In this document: positions 15,620 to 24,983 of the stretch, one piece after another
How positions within the stretch are numbered: position 1 is the first letter of the stretch
Layout: each line of letters starts with the position of its first letter
NCBI GenBank assembly: GCA_021199655.1
Contig: JAJQHQ010000101.1
Location: forward strand, 1-64,000
Direction of reading: 5' to 3'
DNA length: 64,000 nt
From: Lachnospiraceae bacterium
GTDB taxonomy: Bacteria; Bacillota; Clostridia; Lachnospirales; Lachnospiraceae
Position numbers and translations under genes: made by a program
The notes under the pieces: model-generated
The model's input: only the letters and a program-made list of their open reading frames with translations
Database searches by the model: none
Told to the model about the DNA's origin: nothing

Positions 15620-16498
15620 ATGCAGGCATCCCTTCCCCTTAATTACGACAACTACATATTCGATTTGTACGGAACACTTGTGGATATTCATACAGACGAA
15701 AGCCTTCCTGTGCTGTGGGAAAAGATGAGTATTTTCTATGGATATTACGGAGCGGGGTATCTGCCGGAGGAGCTGCAATCCGGCTGGGATCTGCTGTCTG
15801 AACGGTACAGAGAAGAGGCCGCAAAGAACTCCGAAGCCGCGCTGCCGTTTTCTCCGGCAGCATCGCGGACGGTCCAGAATTATGAGGTTTCTCCGGAGAT
15901 CGACATTACGCGGGTGATACGTACTCTTTATAAGAAAAAAGGCGTGGACGCAGGCGAAGAGCTTGTCGTTCACACCGGACAGTTTTTCCGCGTGCTTTCC
16001 ACGGAATATATCCGCCTGTACGAGGGAACCGCGCAGATGCTGGATGCGCTTCGGCTGGCCGGGAAAAAGGTCTGGCTGCTCTCCAACGCGCAGCGGATCT
16101 TCACGCAGTATGAGCTGCGTCTCCTGGACATTGACCGCCGCTTCGACGGCATTCTGATCTCGTCGGATTATGGTACCGGCAAGCCGGATGCCCGCTTTTT
16201 CGACCAACTTGTCCTGCAGTACGGCATTGATTTTAACCGTTCGCTTTTCATCGGCAACGACGCCGTCAACGACATCGGCGGCGCGCAGAATGTGGGGATG
16301 GATTCCTTTTACGTACACTCCAATCTTTCTTTTGTTCAACCGAAGTGGGTACCCGAAACGATTTCCGGCGATCGATCAGGCACAAGAAGGCTGCGTTTTA
16401 ATCTGAGCGGGACGGATAATTATACCGTCATGGATTTCACAGGCTGGTCGCTGTCCGACGGATTCGATTACTTCGTTGACTCCCGCAGGATCACCTGA
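15620..16498 (+). CDS. HAD-superfamily hydrolase
   Basis: Protein of 292 residues with the four HAD motifs: Asp15 in DLYGTLVD, Ser in LLSNAQ, Lys in TGKPDARF and the acidic GNDAVND. A helical cap lies between motifs I and II. The second Asp of the phosphatase DxD motif is Tyr here (DLYGT), as in haloacid dehalogenases, so phosphatase activity is not certain. The C-terminal 40 residues (TDNYTVMDF onward) are extra. The last 31 bases overlap the convergent LacI gene. The substrate is unknown. Confidence 0.82.
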   Translation: MQASLPLNYDNYIFDLYGTLVDIHTDESLPVLWEKMSIFYGYYGAGYLPEELQSGWDLLSERYREEAAKNSEAALPFSPAASRTVQNYEVSPEIDITRVIRTLYKKKGVDAGEELVVHTGQFFRVLSTEYIRLYEGTAQMLDALRLAGKKVWLLSNAQRIFTQYELRLLDIDRRFDGILISSDYGTGKPDARFFDQLVLQYGIDFNRSLFIGNDAVNDIGGAQNVGMDSFYVHSNLSFVQPKWVPETISGDRSGTRRLRFNLSGTDNYTVMDFTGWSLSDGFDYFVDSRRIT

Positions 16499-17481
16499 TA
16501 GTTCAGCGGCATGAATTCTCCCTTCACATCTTCCCCCAGCTGTTCCAAAAGCAGCTGACAGGCATTCATGCCGAGCGTCTTCGTGTTAAAATGGAGGCTT
16601 GTGACAGCCGGAATGTAATACTCCAGAAGAGAACTGTCATACAGGCTGGCCACCTTCACTTCTTGCGGAATCTGCACACTACGTTCGCGCAGGCAGCCCA
16701 GCAGCATGTTCGTGATAAAGTCATCCATACAGATGATGCCGTCCGCCCCCGCCGTCAGGATTTTATCAGCTGCGGCGGAAACCTCCGCGTAGCTGTTCAC
16801 ATCCAGAAACTGCAGCGTCTCATCAAGCTTTACCCGATAATCTTTGTGGGCATCTTCAAAGCCCTGCACCCGGCTTTTCGTCACCAGATGCGCGCGGCTG
16901 CCGCCCAAAAGAGCGATATGCCGCAATCCTTTCATCAGCAGGATGCCGGTCAGTTCCCGGCTGCCTTCCCGATTCTGATTGTCGACCCAGATCAGCCCCA
17001 GCTCCTCCTCTTCCGGCGTGCCGATCGCCACAAACGGTATCTTTTCTTCTTTGAGATAATTCCGCACGGAAGAATTGACCAGCGCCCGCGTCACGATCAC
17101 GCCGTCCACTTTGCGGTTGGCCGTCAGCCGTTTAAGCCCCGTCAGGTCCTTTCCATCCACCATCGAAAGGAGGATATCATAATTGTGCTGCGCAGCCTTT
17201 TCGCAGATGCCGCTCATGCACTCCTTAAAAAAAGGAAAATCGATATCCGAATAATCATCCGGCAGCAGCAGCGCGATATTATATGTCCTGCTCTGCGCCA
17301 GCCCTTTTGCGATCACATTCGGCTGATAATCCAGCCGCTCCGCGCAGGCGAGCACCTTCTCCCGCGTCTCTCTGCCGACACGGCCTTTCCCGGAAATTGC
17401 TCTGGATACCGTCGTCTTGCTGATCCCCAGTTCGCGCGCGATGTCGTCAATCGTACACGGTTTCTTTTCATTTCTGTCCAT
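16468..17481 (-). CDS. LacI-family repressor, likely of the MalEFG-type operon
   Basis: Protein of 337 residues. The N-terminal helix-turn-helix TIDDIARELGISKTTVSRAI is followed by a hinge (YQPNVIAKGLAQSRT) and a sugar-binding regulatory domain. The TGCGCAACCGTTGCGCA operators at 14881-15036 lie 1.4 kb away on the transporter side, so this is the obvious candidate repressor. A dyad CTTTCATAA/TTATGAAAG (17509-17517 and 17552-17560) flanks its own upstream region. The start codon has only a G-rich weak binding site. Confidence 0.9.
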   Translation of the reverse strand: MDRNEKKPCTIDDIARELGISKTTVSRAISGKGRVGRETREKVLACAERLDYQPNVIAKGLAQSRTYNIALLLPDDYSDIDFPFFKECMSGICEKAAQHNYDILLSMVDGKDLTGLKRLTANRKVDGVIVTRALVNSSVRNYLKEEKIPFVAIGTPEEEELGLIWVDNQNREGSRELTGILLMKGLRHIALLGGSRAHLVTKSRVQGFEDAHKDYRVKLDETLQFLDVNSYAEVSAAADKILTAGADGIICMDDFITNMLLGCLRERSVQIPQEVKVASLYDSSLLEYYIPAVTSLHFNTKTLGMNACQLLLEQLGEDVKGEFMPLNYQVILRESTK

Positions 17482-17683
17482 GCTGCAGCCCCCACTACAC
17501 CCTGTGTTCTTTCATAACAACATTATTACTTTTTATATCCTGTATTTTATATTATGAAAGGGAAACCCGCAAGAGAAAACCTGTTTTTCTGTTGCGTAGC
17601 CGGTTTGACATATGCTATACTGTTTTTATACAAAAGAACGCAAAAGACAAAGAACGCCTGTCTTTATCGCTGAATCGTAAATC

Positions 17684-17765
17684 GATCAGGAGGCAGCTTG
17701 TCGGCTCCTGATCGCCCGCGCAGGCCGGATGCAGCTTTAGCTGCAAAACACCTTGTCGGCTCCTG
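17684..17765. repeat. Structured leader / REP-like hairpins before Uma2 gene
   Basis: GATCAGGAG/CTCCTGATC (17684-17692 with 17705-17713) and GCAGCT/AGCTGC (17731-17744) form hairpins. CTTGTCGGCTCCTG occurs twice (17697-17710 and 17752-17765). GCGCAGG near 17719 can pair with CCTGCGC near 17762. It may be a divergent member of the G(C/T)AGG element family or a leader structure. The rest of 17482-17838 shows nothing else definite. Confidence 0.5.
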
Positions 17766-17838
17766 CGCATATGTAGTCCGCAGCCCGCGTGATCAGCGCC
17801 AGCTGCACCCATACAGAAAAGCAAAAGGAGGAGAATAG

Positions 17839-18381
17839 ATGCCATTGCCAAATGAACAAACCTATACTACAGATGATATTTACAGTTTACCGGAAGGTAC
17901 ACGGGCGGAGCTGATCGACGGTCAGATTTATTACATGGCTCCCCCGACCAGAAAGCATCAGCGAATCGTACTTTCATTAAGTCGCCGGATTGCAGATTAC
18001 ATCGATGCCCAAAAAGGCTCCTGTGAAGTAAACATTGCCCCGTTTGCTGTCTTTTTGAACAAGGACGACCGCACTTATCTGGAGCCGGATCTCTCCATCG
18101 TCTGTGATCCCGACAAATTGAGCGACAGGGGCTGTGAGGGCGCGCCGGACTGGATCATTGAAGTCGTATCCCCCGGCAGCCGGCAGATGGATTATCTCAT
18201 CAAGCTGTTTAAATACCGCTCGGCGGGAGTGCATGAATACTGGATCATTGACCCGGAAAAGAACCGCATCACCGTATATGATTTCGTGAAAAGTGAGCAA
18301 AATGAATACTCATTCGCAGATTGTGTTCCGGCAGGGATCTATCCGGATCTTACCATTGATTTCGGACAGATTCATTTTTAG
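17839..18381 (+). CDS. Uma2-family putative endonuclease
   Basis: Protein of 180 residues with the Uma2 (DUF820) PD-(D/E)xK-like fold: AELIDGQIYYMAPP, then EPDLSIVCD, WIIEVVSPGS and the KYRSAGVHEYWIIDP block near the end. AAAAGGAGG precedes the ATG. Such genes are often stand-alone and multicopy in Firmicutes and cyanobacteria; their role is not established. The gene ends at a terminator shared with the convergent GH31 gene. Confidence 0.85.
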   Translation: MPLPNEQTYTTDDIYSLPEGTRAELIDGQIYYMAPPTRKHQRIVLSLSRRIADYIDAQKGSCEVNIAPFAVFLNKDDRTYLEPDLSIVCDPDKLSDRGCEGAPDWIIEVVSPGSRQMDYLIKLFKYRSAGVHEYWIIDPEKNRITVYDFVKSEQNEYSFADCVPAGIYPDLTIDFGQIHF

Positions 18382-18405
18382 TAACAGTTCAGAACAGCAG
18401 ACCAC

Positions 18406-18441
18406 ACGGGTCTTCGCAAGCATCGCGGAGACCCGTTTTTC
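18406..18441. terminator. Terminator between convergent Uma2 and GH31 genes
   Basis: ACGGGTCT (18406-18413) pairs with AGACCCGT (18429-18436), followed by TTTTT. The preceding GTAACAGTTCAGAACAG (18381-18397) is a half copy of the hairpin repeat family. Confidence 0.75.
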
Positions 18442-18444
18442 TAT

Positions 18445-20775
18445 TCAAATCAGTTCCATCTCCGTCACGCCCGCCGGTATCACGTACTCTTTCACATGTG
18501 CGCCCTCGTACACCGTCAGCTTTACTTCCTGAGCAAGTGCCGCCGCAAGCTTCACAGAAAGTAAAGCTTCGTTTTTCCGCGTCACGCTGATCTCATTCGC
18601 GACTGTTCCCTCTGTCGTGACCACTCGGCAGGAGGCTGTCGCGCCATTCTGCAGCTGATACAGACGCAGCGTCAGGTTGCCGGCGTAGTCGTAATCCGGA
18701 CGTGTCTCGACGGTTCCCATCGCAAGCAGGGTGTTCTCGCGAACAAACAACGGCAGTGAGAAATAGTCGTACGTGCCGCGGTTCCAGCCTCCTCCCATCT
18801 GTACCTCACCGCTCAGCAAATGTGTCCAGGTTCCCTGCGGCAGGTAATAGTCACACATGCCGTCCTCCCGGAATACCGGCGCTACCAGCAGCGCGTCGCC
18901 GAGCATATACTGCATATCCAGATACGTGCAACCCGGATCATCCGTAAACTCGAATACCATCGGCCGCATCAGCGGAGTACCGTCCTCATGCGCCTCCAGC
19001 GCCTTGTCATAAAGATACGGCATCAGAGTGCATTTCAGCTTCGTGAAATACGCCACCACATCGCTCGCCTCATCGTCAAATACCCACGGCACACGGTAAG
19101 AACTCGAGCCATGCAGGCGGCTGTGTGAAGAAAGCAGGCCAAACGCCGACCAGCGCTTATAAAGATCCGGCGTCGCCGTGCTTTCGAAGCCAGAAATGTC
19201 GTGGCTCCAGAACGCGAAACCGCTCATGGCAAACGAGAGTCCGCCGCGCAGGGTCTCCGCCATCGACGGATAGTTTGCGGAGGAGTCACCGCCCCAGTGC
19301 ACCGGGAACTGCTGGCAGCCCGCCGTCGCGCTCCGCGCAAACAGCACCGCTTCTTTTTCTCCTTTTACTTCTTTCAGCAGATTGAAGACTGCACGATTAT
19401 AAAGGAAGGTATAATAATTGTGCATCGCCTGCGGATCGCTGCCGTCATAGTATTTTACATCAACCGGAATCCGCTCACCGAAGTCCGTCTTGAACGCGTC
19501 CACGCCGCAGTCCAGCACCTCACGCAGCTTATCCGTATACCATTTTGTCGCCGCCGGATTCGTAAAGTCCACCACGGCCAGTCCCGACTGCCAGTTGTCC
19601 GTTTGCCAGACGCCCTTTCCGTCCGCGCGCATCAGCAGATAGCCGTTTTCGGCGCCCTCGCGGAAGAAGTCCGTGCCCTGCGCAATATAAGGATTGATCC
19701 AGACGCAGATCTTCAGGCCTTTTTCATGATACCGCGCAAGCATACTGCGGATATCCGGGAAAAATTCTTTGTTCCACTCGAAATCGCAGAGATGGAACGC
19801 CTGCATCCAGTAGCAGTCAAAATGGAACACAGAAAGCGGAATACCGCGCTCTGCCATGCCGTCAATAAAGGAACTCGTCGTCTCCTCGTCGTAATTGGTC
19901 GTAAAGGAAGTCGACAGCCAGAGTCCAAACGTCCACGCGGGCGGCAGCGCCGGACGGCCGGTCAGCCCCGTGTAGCTCTTTAAGATCTGTTTTGGTGTCG
20001 GCCCGTAGAAAAAAGTATAGGCAAGACTTTCTCCCGGAACCGAAAAGCCCACATACTCCACTTTCTCGCTCGCCACCTCGAACGACACCCGATCCGTGCT
20101 GTCCACAAACACGCCGTAGCCGCGGTTGGTCATGTAAAACGGGATATTTTTGTACGCGACCTGAGACGCCGTACCGCCGTCCTCGTTCCAGATATCGACC
20201 ACCTGCCCGTTTTTCACAAATGGCGTAAAGCGCTCGCCCAGACCATACACGCATTCTCCCGGTGCGAGCGACAGCTCATTTACCATGTAGGGCTCGCAGA
20301 CCTCCATCAGGTAATTATCCGCCGGAAGCACCGTCTTCGGCTGGCGATTCCAGCGCATATAAGCCAGATTCCGGAACCCGCAGGAGGTCAGCTCGCGCCC
20401 ATCCTTTTCAAAGGCGTAACGGAAGTTTTTGCGGTCCACCCGCACCTGAATAAGGCCGGTATCCAGAAGGGCTTCCTCATCGGTGATCGTAACTTTTACA
20501 TTCGGTTTATTATCTGATTCATATTTTTCAAACTCCGACGCATGGTTGTCATATGCCTCATAATGCCACGCCTTCACGGCAATCATCTCCGGGCCGCGCG
20601 CCACGAATTCAATGCGGAGCGCCGGCATATCGCACGTATCCCCGCGTCCCCGAATCGGGCGGGTCGGCGCCAGAATGCGCATGCCTCCCGGTATTTTTTC
20701 CACCTCATACGCCTCTGTCGCAAACAAAGCGTTCGCACGCTCCGAGCGCAGCCAGTATCCTTCTGTAAATTTCAT
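18445..20775 (-). CDS. yicI: GH31 alpha-xylosidase (YicI-like)
   Basis: Protein of 776 residues that should release alpha-1,6-linked xylose from xyloglucan oligosaccharides or isoprimeverose. N-terminal beta-sandwich, (beta/alpha)8 barrel and C-terminal beta domains are in the usual order. Nucleophile Asp431 lies in KTDFGERIP, the YicI form of the motif, and acid/base Asp497 in HWGGDSSA. No signal peptide, so cytoplasmic. It lies after the second CUT1 transporter on the same strand but beyond a terminator, which suggests separate or attenuated transcription. GGGAGG precedes the ATG. Confidence 0.9.
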   Translation of the reverse strand: MKFTEGYWLRSERANALFATEAYEVEKIPGGMRILAPTRPIRGRGDTCDMPALRIEFVARGPEMIAVKAWHYEAYDNHASEFEKYESDNKPNVKVTITDEEALLDTGLIQVRVDRKNFRYAFEKDGRELTSCGFRNLAYMRWNRQPKTVLPADNYLMEVCEPYMVNELSLAPGECVYGLGERFTPFVKNGQVVDIWNEDGGTASQVAYKNIPFYMTNRGYGVFVDSTDRVSFEVASEKVEYVGFSVPGESLAYTFFYGPTPKQILKSYTGLTGRPALPPAWTFGLWLSTSFTTNYDEETTSSFIDGMAERGIPLSVFHFDCYWMQAFHLCDFEWNKEFFPDIRSMLARYHEKGLKICVWINPYIAQGTDFFREGAENGYLLMRADGKGVWQTDNWQSGLAVVDFTNPAATKWYTDKLREVLDCGVDAFKTDFGERIPVDVKYYDGSDPQAMHNYYTFLYNRAVFNLLKEVKGEKEAVLFARSATAGCQQFPVHWGGDSSANYPSMAETLRGGLSFAMSGFAFWSHDISGFESTATPDLYKRWSAFGLLSSHSRLHGSSSYRVPWVFDDEASDVVAYFTKLKCTLMPYLYDKALEAHEDGTPLMRPMVFEFTDDPGCTYLDMQYMLGDALLVAPVFREDGMCDYYLPQGTWTHLLSGEVQMGGGWNRGTYDYFSLPLFVRENTLLAMGTVETRPDYDYAGNLTLRLYQLQNGATASCRVVTTEGTVANEISVTRKNEALLSVKLAAALAQEVKLTVYEGAHVKEYVIPAGVTEMELI

Positions 20776-20807
20776 AGTCTTCCTCCCACAATTTTAAATA
20801 TACAGGG

Positions 20808-20844
20808 AAAAACGGGGTCCGAATCACAGGCCCCGTTTTCATTT
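20808..20844 (-). terminator. Terminator between permease and GH31 genes
   Basis: On the minus strand AAAACGGGG (20839-20831) pairs with CCCCGTTTTT (20817-20808). It would end the transporter transcript before the alpha-xylosidase gene or let only part of it through. Confidence 0.7.
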
Positions 20845-20852
20845 TCAAATAT

Positions 20853-20884
20853 GTAACTGTTCTGTTCCATACATTCACAGTTAC
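20853..20884. repeat. Hairpin repeat family, copy 3 (long loop)
   Basis: GTAACTGT (20853-20860) and ACAGTTAC (20877-20884) with a 16-base loop that keeps the TTC end of the consensus loop. It lies next to the terminator at 20808 in the permease-GH31 gap. Confidence 0.8.
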
Positions 20885-20904
20885 TCACATTCACTTATTT
20901 CTCA

Positions 20905-21771
20905 TCAGCCCTTCACAGCGCCTGCTACCATGCCCTTGATGATCTGCTTGCTGAACGCGAAGTACAGCACGATGATCGGCGACATGGTGATCAGCATTGC
21001 GGCCATCTGCTTCGGATAATCCGACGCAAACTGTCCCTTGAACTGGGTCAGCGCAAGCGGCACGGTCTGCAAAGAGGAATCGCGGATCAATACCAATGCG
21101 AACGAGAATTCATTCCAGCAGCTGAACACCTGAATGATCGCGACCGTCACCAGGATCGGCCGGCAGATCGGGAAAATGATGTTCCAGAGTGTATAGGAAA
21201 AGCTGCTGCCGTCAATAGAAGCGGCCTCCTCCAGGGATACCGGAATCGTCTTTACATAGCCCTCTACCAGGAAAATGCCCATCGGCAGGCCGAACGACAC
21301 GTACGGCAGGATCAGGGTAAACCACTTGTTGGAGATTCCGCAGCGCAGGAATACGACATAAATCGGAACCAGCAGCGAGTGGATCGGGATCAGCATACCC
21401 ATCAGGAACATCACATACAGCACGCGGTTCAGCTTAAAGCGCACACGCGAAAGGATGTAGCCGACGATGAAGCTGAAAAGCACAATCAGCACAATGGAAA
21501 TACCCGTGGTACGTACACTGTTCCACATGGACTGTGCCAGATGATAATCCGGATTGCTCAGGATACGAATATAGTTGTAAAGGGTCGGTTCTTTCGGCAA
21601 TCCAACAATATCGGCGTTGAACACACGCTTTTCCTTCAGCGAGGAATAAAACATCCAGATGATCGGAAAGATGCAGGAGAGGGAAAAGATCCAGAGGATC
21701 GCATTCATGAAAAAGCCCAGAACGCCTCTTCTTACCTTATGGGTAACGGGTAGATTTTTATTCTTCGCCAT
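20905..21771 (-). CDS. CUT1 sugar ABC transporter permease (second system, MalG type)
   Basis: Membrane protein of 288 residues with six segments and the EAA loop EEAASIDGSSFSYTLWNIIFP. GGGGGAGG lies before the ATG. The start is two bases from the stop codon of the partner permease, so the pair is coupled. With the gene at 21773 and the binding protein at 22917 it forms a transporter that, from the nearby alpha-xylosidase, may import xyloglucan-type oligosaccharides. No ATPase gene is present. Confidence 0.9.
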   Translation of the reverse strand: MAKNKNLPVTHKVRRGVLGFFMNAILWIFSLSCIFPIIWMFYSSLKEKRVFNADIVGLPKEPTLYNYIRILSNPDYHLAQSMWNSVRTTGISIVLIVLFSFIVGYILSRVRFKLNRVLYVMFLMGMLIPIHSLLVPIYVVFLRCGISNKWFTLILPYVSFGLPMGIFLVEGYVKTIPVSLEEAASIDGSSFSYTLWNIIFPICRPILVTVAIIQVFSCWNEFSFALVLIRDSSLQTVPLALTQFKGQFASDYPKQMAAMLITMSPIIVLYFAFSKQIIKGMVAGAVKG

Positions 21772-21772
21772 A

Positions 21773-22669
21773 TCAGTCCTCCCCCTTTCCCTTTGTCGCT
21801 CTGTTAATCAGTGCCTGAGAACCGCCGATGACGATCAGGGACAATACGAAAATACCAACGGAAATACAGCTGCCGTAGCCCATGTTACTCTGGCCGAACG
21901 ATACCTGATATCCATACATGGCCATAACCATGGATGCTGTGCCGGGGCCGCCGCTCGTCATGACATAGATGCTGTCGAATGCTTTCATATTACCCGCAAT
22001 ACACAGCGTAATGCAGACAAGCATCGTGTTCTTGATCAGCGGAAGTGTGATATGAAGCGCCTGCTGCACGCCGTTCGCGCCGTCAATCGAGGCGCTCTCG
22101 AAGATATCCGTACTGATACCGGAAATCGCCGATAGGATGATCACCATATAATAACCGATGAACTGCCAGATCAGAGGGATCGTGACCAGCAGCATGACCA
22201 GCTTTGTATTATTCAGCCATACCTGCGTCAGGTCATCCCGTCCGATCGCCTTTAAAAACCAGTTCAGAATGCCATATTTGTTGTGGTAAACCATCGTCCA
22301 GATCATACCGATGCAGACAGCGGAGATCGTGCTCGGGAAAAAGCCGAACGTACGGTGGATCGTCTTAAACTTCACCAGCTTGGAGTTTACCATCATAACC
22401 AGAATAAACGCGATACCTACCTGTCCGATGATACAGGCGACTACAAGATAAATGTTGTGGCCAAAGGCTTGCCAGAACGTGGTATCGTTAAACAGCTTTA
22501 TGTAGTTCGTCAGGCCGTTAAAGGTCTTATTCGGACCGCCCTTCCACTCGTAAAAGCTGTACACCAGCGCCGTGATCAGCGGTACGAATACGGTAAATAC
22601 GAACATTGCCACCGGAATCAGCAGGTACAGGAAAATCGTTTTGTTCTTCGGTCTGGTCGCATTTAACAT
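21773..22669 (-). CDS. CUT1 sugar ABC transporter permease (second system, UgpA/MalF type)
   Basis: Membrane protein of 298 residues with six predicted segments and an EAA-type loop ESASIDGANGVQQALHITLP. The size is normal for the family, unlike the long MalF-type protein at 11928. AGGGAAG precedes the ATG. It is separated from the binding-protein gene by hairpin elements that should lower its expression relative to that gene. Confidence 0.9.
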   Translation of the reverse strand: MLNATRPKNKTIFLYLLIPVAMFVFTVFVPLITALVYSFYEWKGGPNKTFNGLTNYIKLFNDTTFWQAFGHNIYLVVACIIGQVGIAFILVMMVNSKLVKFKTIHRTFGFFPSTISAVCIGMIWTMVYHNKYGILNWFLKAIGRDDLTQVWLNNTKLVMLLVTIPLIWQFIGYYMVIILSAISGISTDIFESASIDGANGVQQALHITLPLIKNTMLVCITLCIAGNMKAFDSIYVMTSGGPGTASMVMAMYGYQVSFGQSNMGYGSCISVGIFVLSLIVIGGSQALINRATKGKGED

Positions 22670-22709
22670 CTTACTTCCCTCGCTCTCCTGTCTTTCTTAT
22701 TTTATTGAA

Positions 22710-22823
22710 GCCACCGCATGCAGAATCGCCTTTCAGGCGATGCGGCGGCCTGCGTCACAGATTCGCTGCACGAATCTATGACATATTAAGCCACCGCATG
22801 CAGAATCTCTCTGTCGGCGATGC
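22710..22823 (-). repeat. REP-like bipartite element A (hairpin-GCAGG-hairpin)
   Basis: Read on the minus strand: hairpin GTCA-AGATTCG/CGAATCT-TGAC (22782-22754), linker GCAGG (22753-22749), then GCCGCCGCAT.../ATGCGGTGGC with an inner hairpin ATCGCC/GGCGAT (22749-22710). A degenerate copy of the second hairpin, with the same TCTGCATGCGGTGGC end, lies at 22823-22789. The same design occurs at 48889, 49408, 49489 and 59885. Confidence 0.7.
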
Positions 22824-22833
22824 TTCTGTACAG

Positions 22834-22875
22834 AAAACCGTCCTGCCCACTGCTGTGAGCAGAACGGTTTTTAGG
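22834..22875 (-). terminator. Intercistronic terminator/attenuator after binding-protein gene
   Basis: AAAACCGT (22834-22841) and ACGGTTTT (22864-22871) with an inner CTGC/GCAG stem. On the minus strand the second arm ends in TTTT, so it should stop part of the transcription between the binding protein and permease genes. Confidence 0.65.
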
Positions 22876-22916
22876 TTACTTATTATTTCGTTTCAATTTG
22901 GCTTATGCCCTACTCT

Positions 22917-24290
22917 TCAGTAGTTCTCCTCGTAAGCAGCCTGTGCGTTCGCCGCTACTTCTTCCGGAGTGATGTCGCCATTCATAAGGGTCTGCAGATC
23001 AGTGTTCAGAACATCCCATACAGCGCTGCTGATGTAGGAGTCATAGATCTCGCAGGTCTCTGTGTCAACATAGGACCAGTTGTAGAAATCTACCGTAATC
23101 TGATCGAATGCAGAAAGGTCGATGTCGTCAACTACGGTCAGGCCGCCCAGTGCGTAGTACTCGCCAACGAATGTAGCGAATGCCGGTCCGGTGATCTCCT
23201 GTGCCAGGTCGATCGCTGCTGCAAGCTTGTCCGGATCGTCAGCCAGGTTCGCGTTGAACGCTACAGCGTAGCCAAGGCCGATGTTCTGAGAATTCGGAGC
23301 ATAGGTCGCGTCTGCCGGCTGCGGAAGAACTGCGAAGCCCATGTTGTTGTACTTCTCTTCGTCGCTCTCAAGCAGAGTAGCTGCGATGTAGGACTCGTCC
23401 CAGTTGCCGCCGATGAACGCTGCTGCGTCGCCAGCGATGTAATACTCACGAGCATCCTCGTTCGTAACTGCGTTGTAATCCTCGTTGAAAATGTTGGTCT
23501 CAGCAAAGAGATACTGTGTCTCAGCCAGAGCCGCTACGAATTCATCATCCGTGAAAGCAGCACCGTCTTTAAGAATCAGGCTCTGGAACCAGTCCGGACC
23601 AGTGTAACGGTTACCAAGGGTAGAAAGGAAATCGGAGTTCGCCTGCCACTGACCGCCATTACCAAACGCGATCGTATCGATGCCCTGCTCGCTGAAGTAC
23701 TCAGCTGCTGCCTCAACCTCTTCCCATGTGCTCGGGAACTCATCATAACCAGCCTCTGCCCACATAGCCTTGTCATAGATGACAACCGTGCAGGTACCGC
23801 CGGTCAGTACCGGATAGCCGTAGATGCTGCCGTCTGACGTGCTGAACGGTGTGAAATAAGCGGTATTGTAATCATCATAATACGGAGACTCTGCGATGAT
23901 GTCGGTCAGATCCATAACCAGTCCCTGCTCAGCCCATGCTACCGTATTCATACCCTGAAGAAGGAATACGTCCGGAAGGTCGCCTGCAGCTGCCTGCGTC
24001 GCGATCTGGGTCTTGTACTCGTCATTCGCCAGGATTTCCTGTGTCAGTGTGATGTCCGGATGTGCCTCATCCCATGCTGCCAGCACGCTGCGGAAGCCGT
24101 CGGAACCGCCGTTGCCCTCAGACTCCTCAGATGTGGAATAATGGAAAATGGTAAGCTCTCCTGTGTAAGCCAGGTCGTTCACAGCCAGATTCTTTACTTC
24201 CTTCTCGCTCTCCTCAGCATACGCTGTCACGCCGAGAGATGCAACCATAGCTGCTGCCAGGACTACACTTACTGCCTGTCTCTTTTTCAT
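22917..24290 (-). CDS. Sugar-binding protein of the second CUT1 transporter
   Basis: Protein of 457 residues. Signal peptide [19 protein letters not shown] ends near AYA-E; there is no lipobox cysteine, as in the other binding protein of this window. The mature part is a two-lobed family 1 solute-binding protein ([32 protein letters not shown]). AAGGAGG lies before the ATG. The promoter and two LacI-type sites are at 24478-24537. Its substrate is probably an oligosaccharide cut by the downstream GH31 enzyme. Confidence 0.88.
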   Translation of the reverse strand: MKKRQAVSVVLAAAMVASLGVTAYAEESEKEVKNLAVNDLAYTGELTIFHYSTSEESEGNGGSDGFRSVLAAWDEAHPDITLTQEILANDEYKTQIATQAAAGDLPDVFLLQGMNTVAWAEQGLVMDLTDIIAESPYYDDYNTAYFTPFSTSDGSIYGYPVLTGGTCTVVIYDKAMWAEAGYDEFPSTWEEVEAAAEYFSEQGIDTIAFGNGGQWQANSDFLSTLGNRYTGPDWFQSLILKDGAAFTDDEFVAALAETQYLFAETNIFNEDYNAVTNEDAREYYIAGDAAAFIGGNWDESYIAATLLESDEEKYNNMGFAVLPQPADATYAPNSQNIGLGYAVAFNANLADDPDKLAAAIDLAQEITGPAFATFVGEYYALGGLTVVDDIDLSAFDQITVDFYNWSYVDTETCEIYDSYISSAVWDVLNTDLQTLMNGDITPEEVAANAQAAYEENY

Positions 24291-24477
24291 GTTTCATCCT
24301 CCTTAATAAATTGGAATGTCTTCATTCCTTAATTTTTAATATGTCAAAAACCAGTGCAGGCGAAAACGCCCCTGCAAAGGTGTGTGACCGTCCTCATGAT
24401 GTACAGAACGCCCTTCTATGTACATCCGTCCCCCGCGTACCATCTGACCAGTACGCCTTGTACAATTTGCTATTTTC

Positions 24478-24537
24478 AAACGTTTACGTTCTCGAAACGT
24501 TAGTATTATTAAACACCTCTTCCATGGTTTTTGTCAA
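24478..24537 (-). promoter_or_regulatory. Promoter with two LacI-type operators for second transporter
   Basis: On the minus strand TTGACA (24537-24532), 18-base spacer, TTTAAT (24513-24508). Just downstream lie AAACGTTT (24485-24478) and an AAACGTTA-type site (24502-24495), each with the central CG of LacI-family operators. The bound regulator is not identified; the operator differs from the TGCGCAACCG type at 14881. Confidence 0.55.
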
Positions 24538-24771
24538 CTCTTTTCTGCAACTTTTTGTTCTTTTCGTGAAAAAAACGTGTCCTGTTTGTGAAAACGCATG
24601 ATTTTCTTTCTGTTTTTGTGCGTTTTCACTTAACAAATTCCTCGTATTTTCGTATCTGTTTTTATGCCTTTTCTCTCTTACTTACGGTACACACCGTCAC
24701 CGTCTGAAAATTCCCCCGTTTGATCAGCCCCGGCTGCATGATTTCACTTCATTATTTCATGCTTTTTTCAC

Positions 24772-24800
24772 TTGACATTGTTTTTTATTTCTCCTATCAT
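24772..24800 (+). promoter_or_regulatory. Promoter of the ABC exporter operon
   Basis: TTGACA (24772-24777), 17-base spacer, TATCAT (24795-24800). A leader of about 175 bases follows before the first exporter gene and contains the covarying hairpin repeat at 24933. The rest of 24541-24771 is A/T-rich with nothing definite. Confidence 0.65.
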
Positions 24801-24932
24801 AGCTTAGGGTATAGATGCCGTCTGCGAAAAAATCTTTTTGACACGACGGTGTCTTTTCGTGTAAAAGCAGTTTTGAAGGAACACGGCAGCCGGCTTTTAC
24901 ACGTTATATATACGCAGTATTATAGAAAAAAA

Positions 24933-24959
24933 GTAACCGTGAAGAATCTGAACGGTTAC
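24933..24959. repeat. Hairpin repeat family, copy 4 (covarying stem)
   Basis: GTAACCGT and ACGGTTAC around an 11-base loop GAAGAATCTGA, that is, the consensus in reverse orientation with one stem pair changed on both sides. It sits in the exporter leader, 24 bases before the ATG. Confidence 0.8.
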
Positions 24960-24983
24960 AAAGAAAGCAGAAAGGAGATTCCC

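Noticed and set aside
19201..19983. Open frame of 260 codons opposite GH31
   Set aside because: GH31 is secured by YicI-type motifs; the plus-strand frame is Arg/His-rich and has no start signals.
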